64,000 bases of DNA from Streptomyces venezuelae (lineage in GTDB: Bacteria; Actinomycetota; Actinomycetes; Streptomycetales; Streptomycetaceae), in NCBI RefSeq assembly GCF_008642315.1, contig NZ_CP029192.1, positions 5,766,001 through 5,830,000 on the forward strand, in the 5' to 3' direction. The position numbers and the translations under genes are program-made. The notes beneath the pieces were generated by a model that did not search any database, was not told the DNA's origin, and worked only from the letters and a program-made list of their open reading frames with translations. Within the stretch, counting starts at the first letter, position 1, and each line of letters begins with the position of its first letter. Shown one piece after another: positions 52,529-60,805 of this stretch.

Positions 52529-54313
52529 CTAGCGCCCGCACAACTCCTTCTCCGCCCGCACCGGATCAGTCGGGAAACGGAACGACGTGCGCTCCACCGA
52601 CCCCGTCAGGTTCCGCCAGAAACGGCCGACGGTCAGGGGCGCGCGGGTGGCGGCCCGCAGTTCCGCGAGCGGCCCGCAGCGCAGGGCCCGGCGGGCGGCC
52701 TCGACCCGGGCGGGGTCGAGGCCCTCGGGCACGTCGGCGGCGCCGCGTTCGGCGACGATCCACTCGTCGGGCAGCCGCTTGTCGTGTCCCACGCGGCCGT
52801 TGACCAGTCCCTCGGAGTGGGCCGCCAGTGGATAGGCCAGCCCGATGGGGTCGAGGGCCGCACCGGAAAGCGGAACGACGGACCCGCTGAAGCCGAGCGT
52901 GTTGTAGACCCCCGTCACCCCGGGCACACCGCCCGCCACGGGCGTCTGGGCGAGGAGCAGGGCCGGGGCGCCGCTCCGGGCCCGCTCCCGTACGAGGGCG
53001 GCGTACGCACGGTTTCCCGGCTGGCCCGCGAAGTCGTGGTGGAGGGGGTGAGGGGCGGCGTTCTGCCGCACGTACACGCCTCGCTCGTCCGCGATCCCGC
53101 CCGCGCCGATCCGCCCCTCGTACGGCACGCGCCACATGCCCGCGCACGCGACGGCCCACACGCCGACCACCACCGCGGCGACGCCCCACGCGCGCGTGAG
53201 CGGAACCAGGAAGACGGGCAGCAGCATCAGGAGCAGCCCCGGCAGGAACATCCGCCCGTGCATGAAGTCGCCGCCGACCTTGATGACGTAGAGCCAGCAG
53301 AGGGCACCGGCGAGGACGGGGGCGACGACGGGGGCGGAGTCCCGCGTGACGCCCGGGTCGCGTACTTGTCGTACGCCGAACCTCCCCGCGTGAGCGGCGA
53401 CCGCGCCCACCGACACCATCGCCACCACCGGCACCCACAGCGCGTACGGCTCCGTGAAGTCCCGGAGGTAGTCGAACCCGCGCCCCCACAGGCTCCGTGA
53501 GGCCTCCTTGGTGATGCCGGGCAGCGGCACCAGATGCCCGTAGTACCCCATGCGGAAGATCTCGTACGCGACGGGAAGCGCCCCGGCGACGCCCGCTCCG
53601 GCGAGCGCCCCGCGCCACGAGGGCCGTGCCGTCACCCACTGCGCGGCCAGGAAGACCACCGACACCAGCGTGAGGTCGGGCCGCACGAGGGGCCCGAGCC
53701 CGAGCACGGCGCAGGTCACGAGCGAACGGGGGCGTGCCACGAGCGCGAGCCAGGCGCCCGCGATCCAGCAGGTGGCGAGCCCCGTCTCCAGCCCGGAGGT
53801 GGCGAAGTCCCAGACGGGCGGGAGGGCGAGCAGGACGAGGGCGCCGCAGGGGACGAGGAGCCCGCGTCCGGCGCTCTCACCGCCTCCCCGCAGCGACAGC
53901 GGCAGGTGCTGGCGCTGGCGCAGCCGCATCGCCCCGACCCCGGCGAGCGCGAACCCGACGGCGGTGAAAAGGAGTCCCCCGTACATCGCCACGGTCGCCA
54001 CATCGGCCCCCGTGGCCCCGCCCGCCACCAGCAGCCACTGCCACAGGGTGCCGGTGGACGACTCCGCGCGTTCGCCCGCGTTGAAGACGGGCCCGTGGCC
54101 GGCGAGGACCTGCCGGACCGTACGGACGTAGATGTGCCCGTCGTCGGACATCCACCGCCGCTGGAAGCCGGCGAAGCCGATGACGAGCGCGGGCAGCAGG
54201 CAGGCCCCGAGGCGGACGCGGTCCCGCCATCCGCCGGGCGCTCCCGCTCCCGGGGAGGGCCCGGCGACGGCGGCTTCGGGGTCACGGAGGGAAGTGTGCG
54301 CGGACGTCGTCAT
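52529..54313 (-). CDS. AftB-like GT-C membrane glycosyltransferase
   Basis: This 594-residue protein has about nine to ten membrane segments and the GT-C acidic motif in its first outer loop (RRWMSDDGHIYVR, D57 and D58), then VLAGHGPVFNAGERAESSTGTLWQWLL, resembling mycobacterial AftB and actinobacterial proteins named ZomB. AftB adds terminal arabinofuranose from a polyprenyl phosphate donor. Streptomycetes lack mycobacterial arabinogalactan, so the acceptor here is unknown. The ATG at 54313 was preferred to a GTG two codons earlier. It is convergent with the vWA gene. Confidence 0.75.
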   Translation of the reverse strand: MTTSAHTSLRDPEAAVAGPSPGAGAPGGWRDRVRLGACLLPALVIGFAGFQRRWMSDDGHIYVRTVRQVLAGHGPVFNAGERAESSTGTLWQWLLVAGGATGADVATVAMYGGLLFTAVGFALAGVGAMRLRQRQHLPLSLRGGGESAGRGLLVPCGALVLLALPPVWDFATSGLETGLATCWIAGAWLALVARPRSLVTCAVLGLGPLVRPDLTLVSVVFLAAQWVTARPSWRGALAGAGVAGALPVAYEIFRMGYYGHLVPLPGITKEASRSLWGRGFDYLRDFTEPYALWVPVVAMVSVGAVAAHAGRFGVRQVRDPGVTRDSAPVVAPVLAGALCWLYVIKVGGDFMHGRMFLPGLLLMLLPVFLVPLTRAWGVAAVVVGVWAVACAGMWRVPYEGRIGAGGIADERGVYVRQNAAPHPLHHDFAGQPGNRAYAALVRERARSGAPALLLAQTPVAGGVPGVTGVYNTLGFSGSVVPLSGAALDPIGLAYPLAAHSEGLVNGRVGHDKRLPDEWIVAERGAADVPEGLDPARVEAARRALRCGPLAELRAATRAPLTVGRFWRNLTGSVERTSFRFPTDPVRAEKELCGR

Positions 54314-54385
54314 GATCACTACATCGGCGCGGCCCGACGACGGCTTGAGAGAGCCGGAAGCAGGGGACCTCGGTGACGGGACGCG

Positions 54386-54856
54386 TCAGACCTTGGGAAT
54401 GTCGAAGTACCGGGTGAGCCCCGCGGCCAGCGCCACATCACCCACGACCCGTACCTTGCGCATCATGAACAGCGCGACGGGACCCACGTTCCCGGACACC
54501 AGTTTGAGGAACTCGGCGTCGGCCAGCACGAGCGTGACCCGCGGCTTCGCCTCTGACTGGCCCTCGCGCACGACACACGTGCCGTCGGCGATGTCCGTCT
54601 CGTACACCACGTCTTCGTTGCCGCCGCTGCCGGTGATCTTCCAACGGATGAGCGCGGTCACGGATGCCGCGGCCTCGGGCTTGAACTGTCGTTCCATCCG
54701 CCCGAAGACTTCCTGGAGGATGCGTCCGCGCAACGTGCCGTCCTCGGCGAGTCGGGTGAACTGCTTGCTGGAGAGCCCCTTCACGATGCGCGCGAACTCC
54801 TCGGGCGTGACGCCGGCGAAGTCGAGTTCGGCGATCTTGCTGATGTCGTCCGCCAC
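54386..54856 (-). CDS. SCP2 sterol-carrier domain protein
   Basis: This 156-residue protein (VADDISKIAELDFAGVTPEEF) has an SCP2-like lipid-binding domain: FGRMERQFKPEAAASVTALIRWKITG, then VVREGQSEAKPRVTLVLADAEFLKLVSGNVGPVALFMMRKVRVVGD. It should bind acyl-CoAs or other lipids in the cytoplasm. The GTG at 54856 has AAGGAG about six to seven bases upstream. It is divergent from a TetR regulator, with two TTAC-N6-GTAA sites in the 69-base gap; coupling to acyl-CoA metabolism is likely. Confidence 0.85.
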   Translation of the reverse strand: MADDISKIAELDFAGVTPEEFARIVKGLSSKQFTRLAEDGTLRGRILQEVFGRMERQFKPEAAASVTALIRWKITGSGGNEDVVYETDIADGTCVVREGQSEAKPRVTLVLADAEFLKLVSGNVGPVALFMMRKVRVVGDVALAAGLTRYFDIPKV

Positions 54857-54866
54857 GTCAATCTCC

Positions 54867-54880
54867 TTACTCTGGAGTAA
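54867..54880. promoter_or_regulatory. TTAC-N6-GTAA operator, site A
   Basis: TTACTCTGGAGTAA fits TTAC-N6-GTAA and is a full 6-2-6 palindrome. It lies just upstream of the SCP2 gene's ribosome site and downstream of that gene's candidate promoter (-35 TTGTCA 54923-54918, -10 TACCTT 54900-54895, minus strand). It is the clearest of three such sites around the TetR gene. Confidence 0.65.
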
Positions 54881-54882
54881 AC

Positions 54883-54896
54883 TTACTAAACGGTAA
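54883..54896. promoter_or_regulatory. TTAC-N6-GTAA operator, site B
   Basis: TTACTAAACGGTAA has the same TTAC-N6-GTAA form as site A, centred 16 bases from it, and overlaps the candidate -10 of the SCP2 promoter. A TetR dimer here could repress SCP2 and the regulator's own gene. Confidence 0.65.
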
Positions 54897-54925
54897 GGTA
54901 ATCGTCGCCAGGGAGGCTGACAAGG

Positions 54926-55612
54926 GTGAGCGGCACATCCGAAGACGCACCGGAAGCGAAGGGTGCGCGGACCCCGCGCAGGCGCCGCGTGCCGCGCCGC
55001 GAGCGGGAGCGGCAGATCGTCGATGTGGCGGTGCGGGTCTTCGCCAAGCGCGGCTATCACGGCGCGTCGGTGGATGAGATCGCCGAACTGGCGGGCATCT
55101 CCAAGCCGATGGTGTATCTGTACCTGGACTCCAAGGAGGGGCTCTTCCTCGCCTGCCTGCGGCGCGAGGCGGACCGCCTGGTCGGCGCCTTCCAGGGCGC
55201 GGCGACGGCGAGCGGCGCGGCCCCCGAACTCCGGCTGTACGCGGGGCTGCTCGCGTTCTTCGCGTTCGTCGCCGAGCACCGCGACAGCTGGGTGGTCCTG
55301 CACCGCCAGGCGTCGGAGCTGAGCGAGGCCATCGCGGCGGCCGTCGCCGAGGCCCGTGTCGCGGTGATGGCGGAGGTGGCGGGACTGGTGCGGGCGGGCA
55401 TCGCGGAGGCGGGCCCCACCGCGCAACTCTGCGACGAGGACGCGGATTTCGTGGCGCACGCGCTGGTCGGCGCGGCGGACTCGCTGACGGACTGGATGGC
55501 CCGGCACCCCGACCAGTCGCCGGAGGGCGTGACGCTCCGGCTGATGAACATGGTGTGGGTCGGGATGGGCCGGGTGCTGGAGGGCGAGGCGTGGAAGCCG
55601 GCGACGGACTGA
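54926..55612 (+). CDS. TetR-family transcriptional regulator
   Basis: This 228-residue protein has an N-terminal TetR helix-turn-helix (ERERQIVDVAVRVFAKRGYHGASVDEIAELAGISKPMVYLYL) and a C-terminal ligand domain. GGGAGG precedes the GTG. Three TTAC-N6-GTAA sites flank the gene, two upstream toward SCP2 and one downstream before an acyl-CoA ligase gene. It is probably a FadR-like regulator responding to fatty acyl-CoA, as is common for TetR proteins beside such genes. Confidence 0.92.
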   Translation: MSGTSEDAPEAKGARTPRRRRVPRRERERQIVDVAVRVFAKRGYHGASVDEIAELAGISKPMVYLYLDSKEGLFLACLRREADRLVGAFQGAATASGAAPELRLYAGLLAFFAFVAEHRDSWVVLHRQASELSEAIAAAVAEARVAVMAEVAGLVRAGIAEAGPTAQLCDEDADFVAHALVGAADSLTDWMARHPDQSPEGVTLRLMNMVWVGMGRVLEGEAWKPATD

Positions 55613-55626
55613 GTGCACGCTTCCCC

Positions 55627-55654
55627 TTGAAAATTCGTTACGTGCCAGTAAGTT
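55627..55654 (+). promoter_or_regulatory. acyl-CoA ligase promoter with TTAC-N6-GTAA site C
   Basis: -35 TTGAAA (55627-55632) and -10 TAAGTT (55649-55654) are 16 bases apart. Site C, TTACGTGCCAGTAA (55638-55651), fills the spacer and overlaps the -10, so a bound TetR protein would block RNA polymerase. It has the same form as sites A and B. Confidence 0.6.
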
Positions 55655-55754
55655 GACCCCCGAGTAAGTACGCGCGCCGAACGCCTGCGCATGCGCACAA
55701 CAGCGCATGCGCACATCAGCACATCAGCCGGGAACCGGAAGCCGGGGAGCCGTC

Positions 55755-57677
55755 ATGGGCGTACGCAAGGATCTGAAGAGGGCACAGCGCCACAGCGACC
55801 TGGCGGGCCGCGCCGAGGTCGAACTCATCAAGGACGAGCACGGCACGGTACGGGAAGCGCGTACCGCCCCCCTCGTGCCCCGCGCCACCGCGGGCAGCAC
55901 CGCCGACATCCCCTTCACCAACGCGGTCGAGGCCCCCGACACCGTGGTCCTGCGCCGCAAGCGGGCCGGCCAGTGGCACCCCGTCACCGCCGCGGCCTTC
56001 GCGCGCGAGGTGACGGAGACGGCGAAGGGCCTCATCGCGGACGGCCTGGAACCGGGCGGCCGCGTCGCCCTCATGTCCCGTACGCGCTACGAGTGGGCCG
56101 TCCTGGACTTCGCGATCTGGGCGGCGGGCGGCCAGACCGTCCCCATCTACGCGACGTCGTCGGTGGAGCAGATCGAGTGGATCGTCCGCGACTCGGGCGC
56201 ACGCCTGCTCATCGCCGAGACGGCGGAGAACGCGACGACGGCGGCAGAGGCCGTGACCGAGCCGGCGGACCAACCGCGCATCCGCACCATCGACGGCGGA
56301 GCGATGGCGGAACTCGCCGCACTCGGCAGGGACTTGTCGGACGAGGAGGTCACGAAACGCAGGTCCGCGCTCACCCCGGACTCCATCGCGACCCTCTGCT
56401 ACACCTCGGGCACCACGGGCCGCCCCAAGGGTTGCGTCCTCACGCACGGCAACCTGCACGCGGAGGCGGCGAACACCGTCGACCTGCTCCACCCCGTCTT
56501 CAAAGAGATCACGGGACAGGTCGCCTCCACGCTCCTCTTCCTGCCGCTCGCCCACATCCTGGGCCGCAGCATCCAGATCGCCTGCATGATGGCGCGCATC
56601 GAACTCGGCCACTGCCCGAGCATCAAGCCGGACGAACTGCGCCCGGAGCTGCGGGCGTTCAGGCCGACGTTCGTCGTCGGCGTCCCGTACCTCTTCGAGA
56701 AGATCCACGAGACGGGACGGGCGACGGCGGAGAAGATCGGCCGCGCCTCGTCGTTCGACCGGGCCGAGCGGACAGCGGTGCGCTTCGGCGAGGCGTACCT
56801 GAACAAGTTCCTGGACAGCAGCGGCCCGGGCCCTTCCCTCGGCCTGCGCGCGGGCTGGGCGCTCTACGAACTCCTCGTCTACCGCCGCATCCGCAAGGAG
56901 GTCGGCGGCCGCCTGCGCTACGCGATCAGCGGCGGCTCCCCCCTGGACCGCGACCTCAACCTCTTCTTCTACGCCGCGGGGATCATCATCTACGAGGGGT
57001 ACGGCCTGACCGAGACCACGGCAGCCGCCACCATCACCCCGCCGCTCAGGCCCCGCCCCGGAACGGTCGGGCTGCCCGTGCCGGGTACGTCGGTGCGTAT
57101 CGCGGACGACGGCGAGGTGCTCATCAAGGGCGGCATCGTCTTCGGCTCGTACTGGAACAATCCGGCGGCGACGGACGCCGTACTGACCAACGAGTGGTTC
57201 GCGACGGGCGACTTGGGCGCCCTGGACGGTGAGGGCTACCTCACGATCACCGGCCGCAAGAAGGACATCCTCGTCACCTCCGGCGGCAAGAACGTCTCAC
57301 CCGCGGTCCTGGAGGACAGACTGCGCAGCCGCGCACCGGTCGGCCAGTGCATCGTCGTGGGCGACAACCGCTCCTACGTGGCCGCGCTGGTGACCCTCGA
57401 CCCCGAGGCGGTCACCCACTGGCTCACCGTACGAAAACGCCCGAAGGACACGCCGCTCGCGGAACTGGCGAGGGACCCCAAGATGATCGCGGAGGTCCAG
57501 AAGGCGGTGGACTACGCGAACGCGGCGGTCTCCAAGGCGGAGTCGATCCGCAAATTCGCCATAGTCGGCGGCGAGTTCACCGAGGACAACGGCCTGCTCA
57601 CCCCCTCCCTGAAGATCAAACGCCACGCGGTGACGGAGGCGTACGCGACGGAGATCGAGGACTTGTACGGCGCGTAG
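55755..57677 (+). CDS. long-chain fatty acyl-CoA ligase (AMP-dependent)
   Basis: This 640-residue enzyme has the adenylate-forming motifs: the P-loop-like YTSGTTGRPKG (about 216), the acyl-adenylate motif YEGYGLTETT, TGDLGALDGEGYL, and the KNVSPAVLEDRL region. It activates fatty acids to acyl-CoA. GGGGAG lies about six bases upstream of the ATG. A TTAC-N6-GTAA site sits in its promoter, linking it to the TetR and SCP2 genes as a small lipid regulon. Confidence 0.92.
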   Translation: MGVRKDLKRAQRHSDLAGRAEVELIKDEHGTVREARTAPLVPRATAGSTADIPFTNAVEAPDTVVLRRKRAGQWHPVTAAAFAREVTETAKGLIADGLEPGGRVALMSRTRYEWAVLDFAIWAAGGQTVPIYATSSVEQIEWIVRDSGARLLIAETAENATTAAEAVTEPADQPRIRTIDGGAMAELAALGRDLSDEEVTKRRSALTPDSIATLCYTSGTTGRPKGCVLTHGNLHAEAANTVDLLHPVFKEITGQVASTLLFLPLAHILGRSIQIACMMARIELGHCPSIKPDELRPELRAFRPTFVVGVPYLFEKIHETGRATAEKIGRASSFDRAERTAVRFGEAYLNKFLDSSGPGPSLGLRAGWALYELLVYRRIRKEVGGRLRYAISGGSPLDRDLNLFFYAAGIIIYEGYGLTETTAAATITPPLRPRPGTVGLPVPGTSVRIADDGEVLIKGGIVFGSYWNNPAATDAVLTNEWFATGDLGALDGEGYLTITGRKKDILVTSGGKNVSPAVLEDRLRSRAPVGQCIVVGDNRSYVAALVTLDPEAVTHWLTVRKRPKDTPLAELARDPKMIAEVQKAVDYANAAVSKAESIRKFAIVGGEFTEDNGLLTPSLKIKRHAVTEAYATEIEDLYGA

Positions 57678-57799
57678 GCGACGCGGGCCGACTCGTACCG
57701 CGCGCAGGCGGTGAGGGTCGGCCCGGCGGTGCGGGCCGGTTCCCGAGGGCGGGACCAAAGTCCCTCCTCGAACTTCTACACATATGTAAAAGTATGGGC

Positions 57800-57841
57800 G
57801 GCACCCCGGGCGGGGATCCTCTTGCGAGGGCTCGGGGTGCC
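57800..57841 (+). promoter_or_regulatory. hairpin in the leader of the exported protein gene
   Basis: GGCACCCCGGGC (57800-57811) pairs with GCTCGGGGTGCC (57830-57841), one G-U pair and an 18-base loop. A short AT-rich stretch with ACATATGT lies just upstream. It may end the acyl-CoA ligase transcript or act in the leader of the next gene. Confidence 0.45.
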
Positions 57842-57870
57842 TTCGTATGCGCACAAACGGGAGGGACCCC

Positions 57871-58857
57871 ATGAAGGCCGAGACCATGAAGAGCAGCGCG
57901 CGCAAGGCGACGAGACGTGTGACGGGCGGCTTCGTCGCGACGGTGACGGCGGGCGCCGTCCTCGGAACGATGGCCCCCGCGGCCGTCGCCGACGAGGTGC
58001 CGTCCCCGTCGGCGGCACGCGCCGCCCAGGTCGTGGAGAAGGCGACCGGAGTCGCGGACCTGACGAAGCTCGACGGCCGCCGGGGCAGCGGACAGACGGA
58101 CGAGGGGAAAGTGACGGTCACGGCGCCGGCGACGGCGGACGGCGACGTACTGCTGGACGCGCCGAACGCCGACGTCGCCCTCGGCCTCCCGGAGACGAAG
58201 GGCATCGCGGGCGTCGCGGCCGGCGCGGGCACGGTTGTCTACCCCGACGCCGCCCCGTCGACGGACATCGCCGTGCAGCCCACGACGGACGGCGCGGCCC
58301 GCACGCTGGTGACGCTGAAGGACGCGAAGGCGCCGACGAAGCACGAGTTCGAGGTCAAGCTCCCTGAGGGGGCGGCCCTGACGGAGGACGGCGAGAACGG
58401 CTTCCTGATCACCAAGGCGCACGGTGAGCGCACGGAGGTCCTCGGCGCGATCGACGCCCCGTGGGCGAAGGACGCCAACGGCAAGCCGGTGGCGACGAGC
58501 TACCACCTGTCCGGCGACAAGCTGACGCAGACCATAGACGCCACCGCCGACACGGCGTTCCCGGTGGTGGCCGACCCGAAGGTCTCGCTTGGCTGGTCCA
58601 TCTACCTCCGCTTCAGCAAGAAGGAGGTGAAGGACATGGCCAAGACCCCGATGTACCACTTCGCGGCGACGGCGACGGTCATGGCCTGCGCCAAGATCCC
58701 CAACGCCGTGGCCGCGGCGGGCTGCGGCGCCGCCTTGACGGCCCAGGCGAGCTCCCTGCGGGGCCAGATGCAGGACGCGGCGAAGGCGAACCAGTGCGTG
58801 GAGTGGAAGGTCAGCTACGTGGGCGTGATCACGAACTGGAAGCGCTACAAGTGCTGA
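57871..58857 (+). CDS. exported protein of unknown function
   Basis: This 328-residue precursor has a signal peptide (KSSARKATRRVTGGFVATVTAGAVLG, ending AAVADE). The mature middle is repetitive in Thr, Ala and Asp with sheet-like segments, including VVADPKVSLGWSIYLRFSKKEVKDM. The C-terminal 70 residues contain three Cys (ACAKI, GCGAA, QCVEW) and end in WKRYKC. I recognise no enzyme motif. GGGAGGG precedes the ATG. A 58-codon membrane protein gene follows after 29 bases. Confidence 0.75.
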   Translation: MKAETMKSSARKATRRVTGGFVATVTAGAVLGTMAPAAVADEVPSPSAARAAQVVEKATGVADLTKLDGRRGSGQTDEGKVTVTAPATADGDVLLDAPNADVALGLPETKGIAGVAAGAGTVVYPDAAPSTDIAVQPTTDGAARTLVTLKDAKAPTKHEFEVKLPEGAALTEDGENGFLITKAHGERTEVLGAIDAPWAKDANGKPVATSYHLSGDKLTQTIDATADTAFPVVADPKVSLGWSIYLRFSKKEVKDMAKTPMYHFAATATVMACAKIPNAVAAAGCGAALTAQASSLRGQMQDAAKANQCVEWKVSYVGVITNWKRYKC

Positions 58858-58886
58858 AGACGGACAAGAGCCAACAGGCAGGGAAC

Positions 58887-59063
58887 ATGAGCAAGAAGAA
58901 GGACCTCGCGCTCCTCACGGTCACGTACCTGGCGCTGGTGCTGGTGGCGGGAACACTGATGGGCTGGTCGACGGCCCGCTGGATGCTTCTGCTGCTCCCG
59001 GTCCTCGTGGCGACCCGGGTGTTGGCCTTCCGGGGCAAGGGTTCGTGCGGGCCCCGGAAGTGA
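58887..59063 (+). CDS. small membrane protein, 58 residues
   Basis: This short protein (MSKKKDLALLTVTYLALVLVAGTLMGWSTARWMLLLLPVLVATRVLAF) has two hydrophobic segments and a basic tail. CAGGGA lies upstream of the ATG. It follows the exported protein gene closely and is probably in the same transcript. No family is recognised. Confidence 0.65.
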   Translation: MSKKKDLALLTVTYLALVLVAGTLMGWSTARWMLLLLPVLVATRVLAFRGKGSCGPRK

Positions 59064-59144
59064 CGAGACGGCGCTCGTAGGGGTGAGGCGGGTGCAATAA
59101 GCCGGGCCACGAGTCGTGTCGCCAGTCGCGCCATCACTCGGCCA

Positions 59145-59573
59145 TCAGTCGATACAGAACTCGTTGCCCTCGATGTCCTGCATCGGGATGCAAGCGTCAT
59201 GGCCGTCGTACAGCGTTTGCACGTACACGGCGCCGAGCGGGACCAACCGGTCCCGCTCGGCCTCGAGCGCGGCGAGCCGTTCCTCACCAACGAGCCCCGT
59301 GCCGACCCGCACGTCAAGATGGACCCGGTTCTTGACGACCTTCCCCTCGGGAACCCGCTGGAAGAACAGCCGTGGCCCGACGCCCGAGGGATCGACACAG
59401 GCGAACCAGGAATCCCGCCGCTCGGGCGGCTGCGCCTGCCGGAAGACGTCCCACGTGGCGTACCCGTCCGGCGGCGGTGGTACGACGTAACCCAACACCT
59501 CGCACCAGAACCGAGCGAGGCGTTCGGGTTCCGCGCAGTCGAAGGTGACTTGGAACGTCTTGATCGTCGTCAT
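59145..59573 (-). CDS. VOC (glyoxalase/bleomycin resistance) family protein
   Basis: This 142-residue protein has the VOC pattern: TFQVTFDCAEPERLARFWCEVLGY, then a second half with RVHLDVRVG and a C-terminal MQDIEGNEFCID. Metal-ligand residues (H and E) are in the expected strands, but no partner gene gives a substrate. The ATG at 59573 begins the first strand. It could be a lyase, a dioxygenase or an antibiotic-binding protein. Confidence 0.8.
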   Translation of the reverse strand: MTTIKTFQVTFDCAEPERLARFWCEVLGYVVPPPPDGYATWDVFRQAQPPERRDSWFACVDPSGVGPRLFFQRVPEGKVVKNRVHLDVRVGTGLVGEERLAALEAERDRLVPLGAVYVQTLYDGHDACIPMQDIEGNEFCID

Positions 59574-59724
59574 CCGATCACGGTACGAGCGCACAGCGCT
59601 TCCCGAAACCCCGATACGGCGCAAGCCCTCGGCCGCCGCTCGCCGACCTGCTGGACGGGGAGCGTTGACGCAGGAGTTCCGGTGGAAGTTGCGGCGATAT
59701 GCGTATGCGACGGGGAAGTCACTG

Positions 59725-60198
59725 TCACGCCGACGGCAGCTTGTCCGTGCGCATGTCGAGGCGCATCGCGGCGCGCACGGCGGACAGCGCGTCCATGACC
59801 TCCTCGAAGATGAGGTCATGCTCCGGATCGCCGGGCGCCACGCCGCGTATGGCTGCCTCCCGCGCCCGACGGACACTGAGGAAGTAGGCGAGTGCGGGTT
59901 CGACCACTGCTCTCGGTGCAAAGATCTCTATCTGGTAGCGCGTTTCGTAGCACTGCGCGAAGCATCGCCTCGCGGCGGATCTCCGCTCGGCTTCCGGCAT
60001 CCCTCGATTGAGGAAGATGAGGTTGAGTTCGCTGCGCGCCGCGGCCAGCGCTCCGAGGTAGGCGCCGTACAACTCGCGCTTGCTGCGCGTCTGTTCTGCC
60101 GTCGTCTCGCGACGGTCCTTCCGGAACTCGACCAGCAGCGCGGACCCGGTGGCGATGACGGCACCCAGAAGGGTGGCCAGAAGTGGGGTCCAGCTCAT
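59725..60198 (-). CDS. membrane-anchored protein of unknown function
   Basis: This 157-residue protein has one N-terminal membrane segment (WTPLLATLLGAVIATGSALLV). It is followed by a charged, probably cytoplasmic helical domain (EFRKDRRETTAEQTRSKRELYGAYLGALAAARSELNLIF) with several Arg/Glu-rich helices. I recognise no family. The ATG at 60198 directly precedes the membrane segment. It stands alone. Confidence 0.62.
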   Translation of the reverse strand: MSWTPLLATLLGAVIATGSALLVEFRKDRRETTAEQTRSKRELYGAYLGALAAARSELNLIFLNRGMPEAERRSAARRCFAQCYETRYQIEIFAPRAVVEPALAYFLSVRRAREAAIRGVAPGDPEHDLIFEEVMDALSAVRAAMRLDMRTDKLPSA

Positions 60199-60424
60199 AC
60201 CCACAAGGTATGAGCGAGCGACACGCGTGAACAGGCTCGATCGGCTCCACGCGCGCGTGGGGACGGCATTCCGGCGGGTTCGGCCTTCTCCCGGAGCGAG
60301 TACGTGGATCACGCTGAGTGATCATTAGCGGCCCCGTGCCGGGCAAAAGCGCTTGGCCTCAGCGTGATGTGCGACCGGGCGAAAGGGAACCCCTCACGCG
60401 TTTCCGCGGGTGAGAGGCTGTTTG

Positions 60425-60497
60425 CGCCCCCGGCAGGACTCGAACCTGCGGCCAAGCGCTTAGAAGGCGCCTGCTCTATCCACTGAGCTACGGGGGC
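60425..60497 (-). tRNA. tRNA-Arg (anticodon UCU)
   Basis: Read on the minus strand, the gene folds as a full cloverleaf. It has acceptor GCCCCCG/CGGGGGC, D-stem GCTC/GAGC, anticodon stem GGCGC/GCGCT with loop CTTCTAA (anticodon TCT), variable TGGCC, and T-arm GCAGG-TTCGAGT-CCTGC. The discriminator base is G; CCA is not encoded. It reads AGA, a rare codon in GC-rich genomes. Confidence 0.95.
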
Positions 60498-60805
60498 CGG
60501 GTGTGGCCGGGTGGCACGGAGCCGGATGTGGGGGTGATCCGTGACCTTGCCGGGGACAAGGATAGGGCTCCCGGGTCCCTGTCCCTGGTGCTTCGCCTCC
60601 GCGCCGTGATGTGGAGGTTCGGTGAAGCGATCCTGATAATCGCAGGCAGGTGCGAATCTCGCATCGCTTTTGGCGTCTCACGCCCCGGGTGTTGTGCACT
60701 CGTTATGCCTGCGCCCCGGTCGTCCCTTCCCTCACCTGCGTCCGATCGGCGCGCAGAGACGTCCATATGCTTCAGAAAGGCGCCAAAATTGGGCATTCTT
60801 CGCAT
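60498..60805. other. 308-base gap upstream of the dynamin pair
   Basis: This stretch separates the tRNA-Arg from dynA. It contains the tRNA promoter (minus strand) and the dynA promoter region, including TGATAAT near 60634 as a possible -10. No gene is supported. Confidence 0.55.

Noticed and set aside
60425..60497. Integration (att) site with a mobile element at the tRNA-Arg
   Set aside because: No integrase, no excisionase-like gene next to it and no repeated tRNA 3' end is seen in this window.
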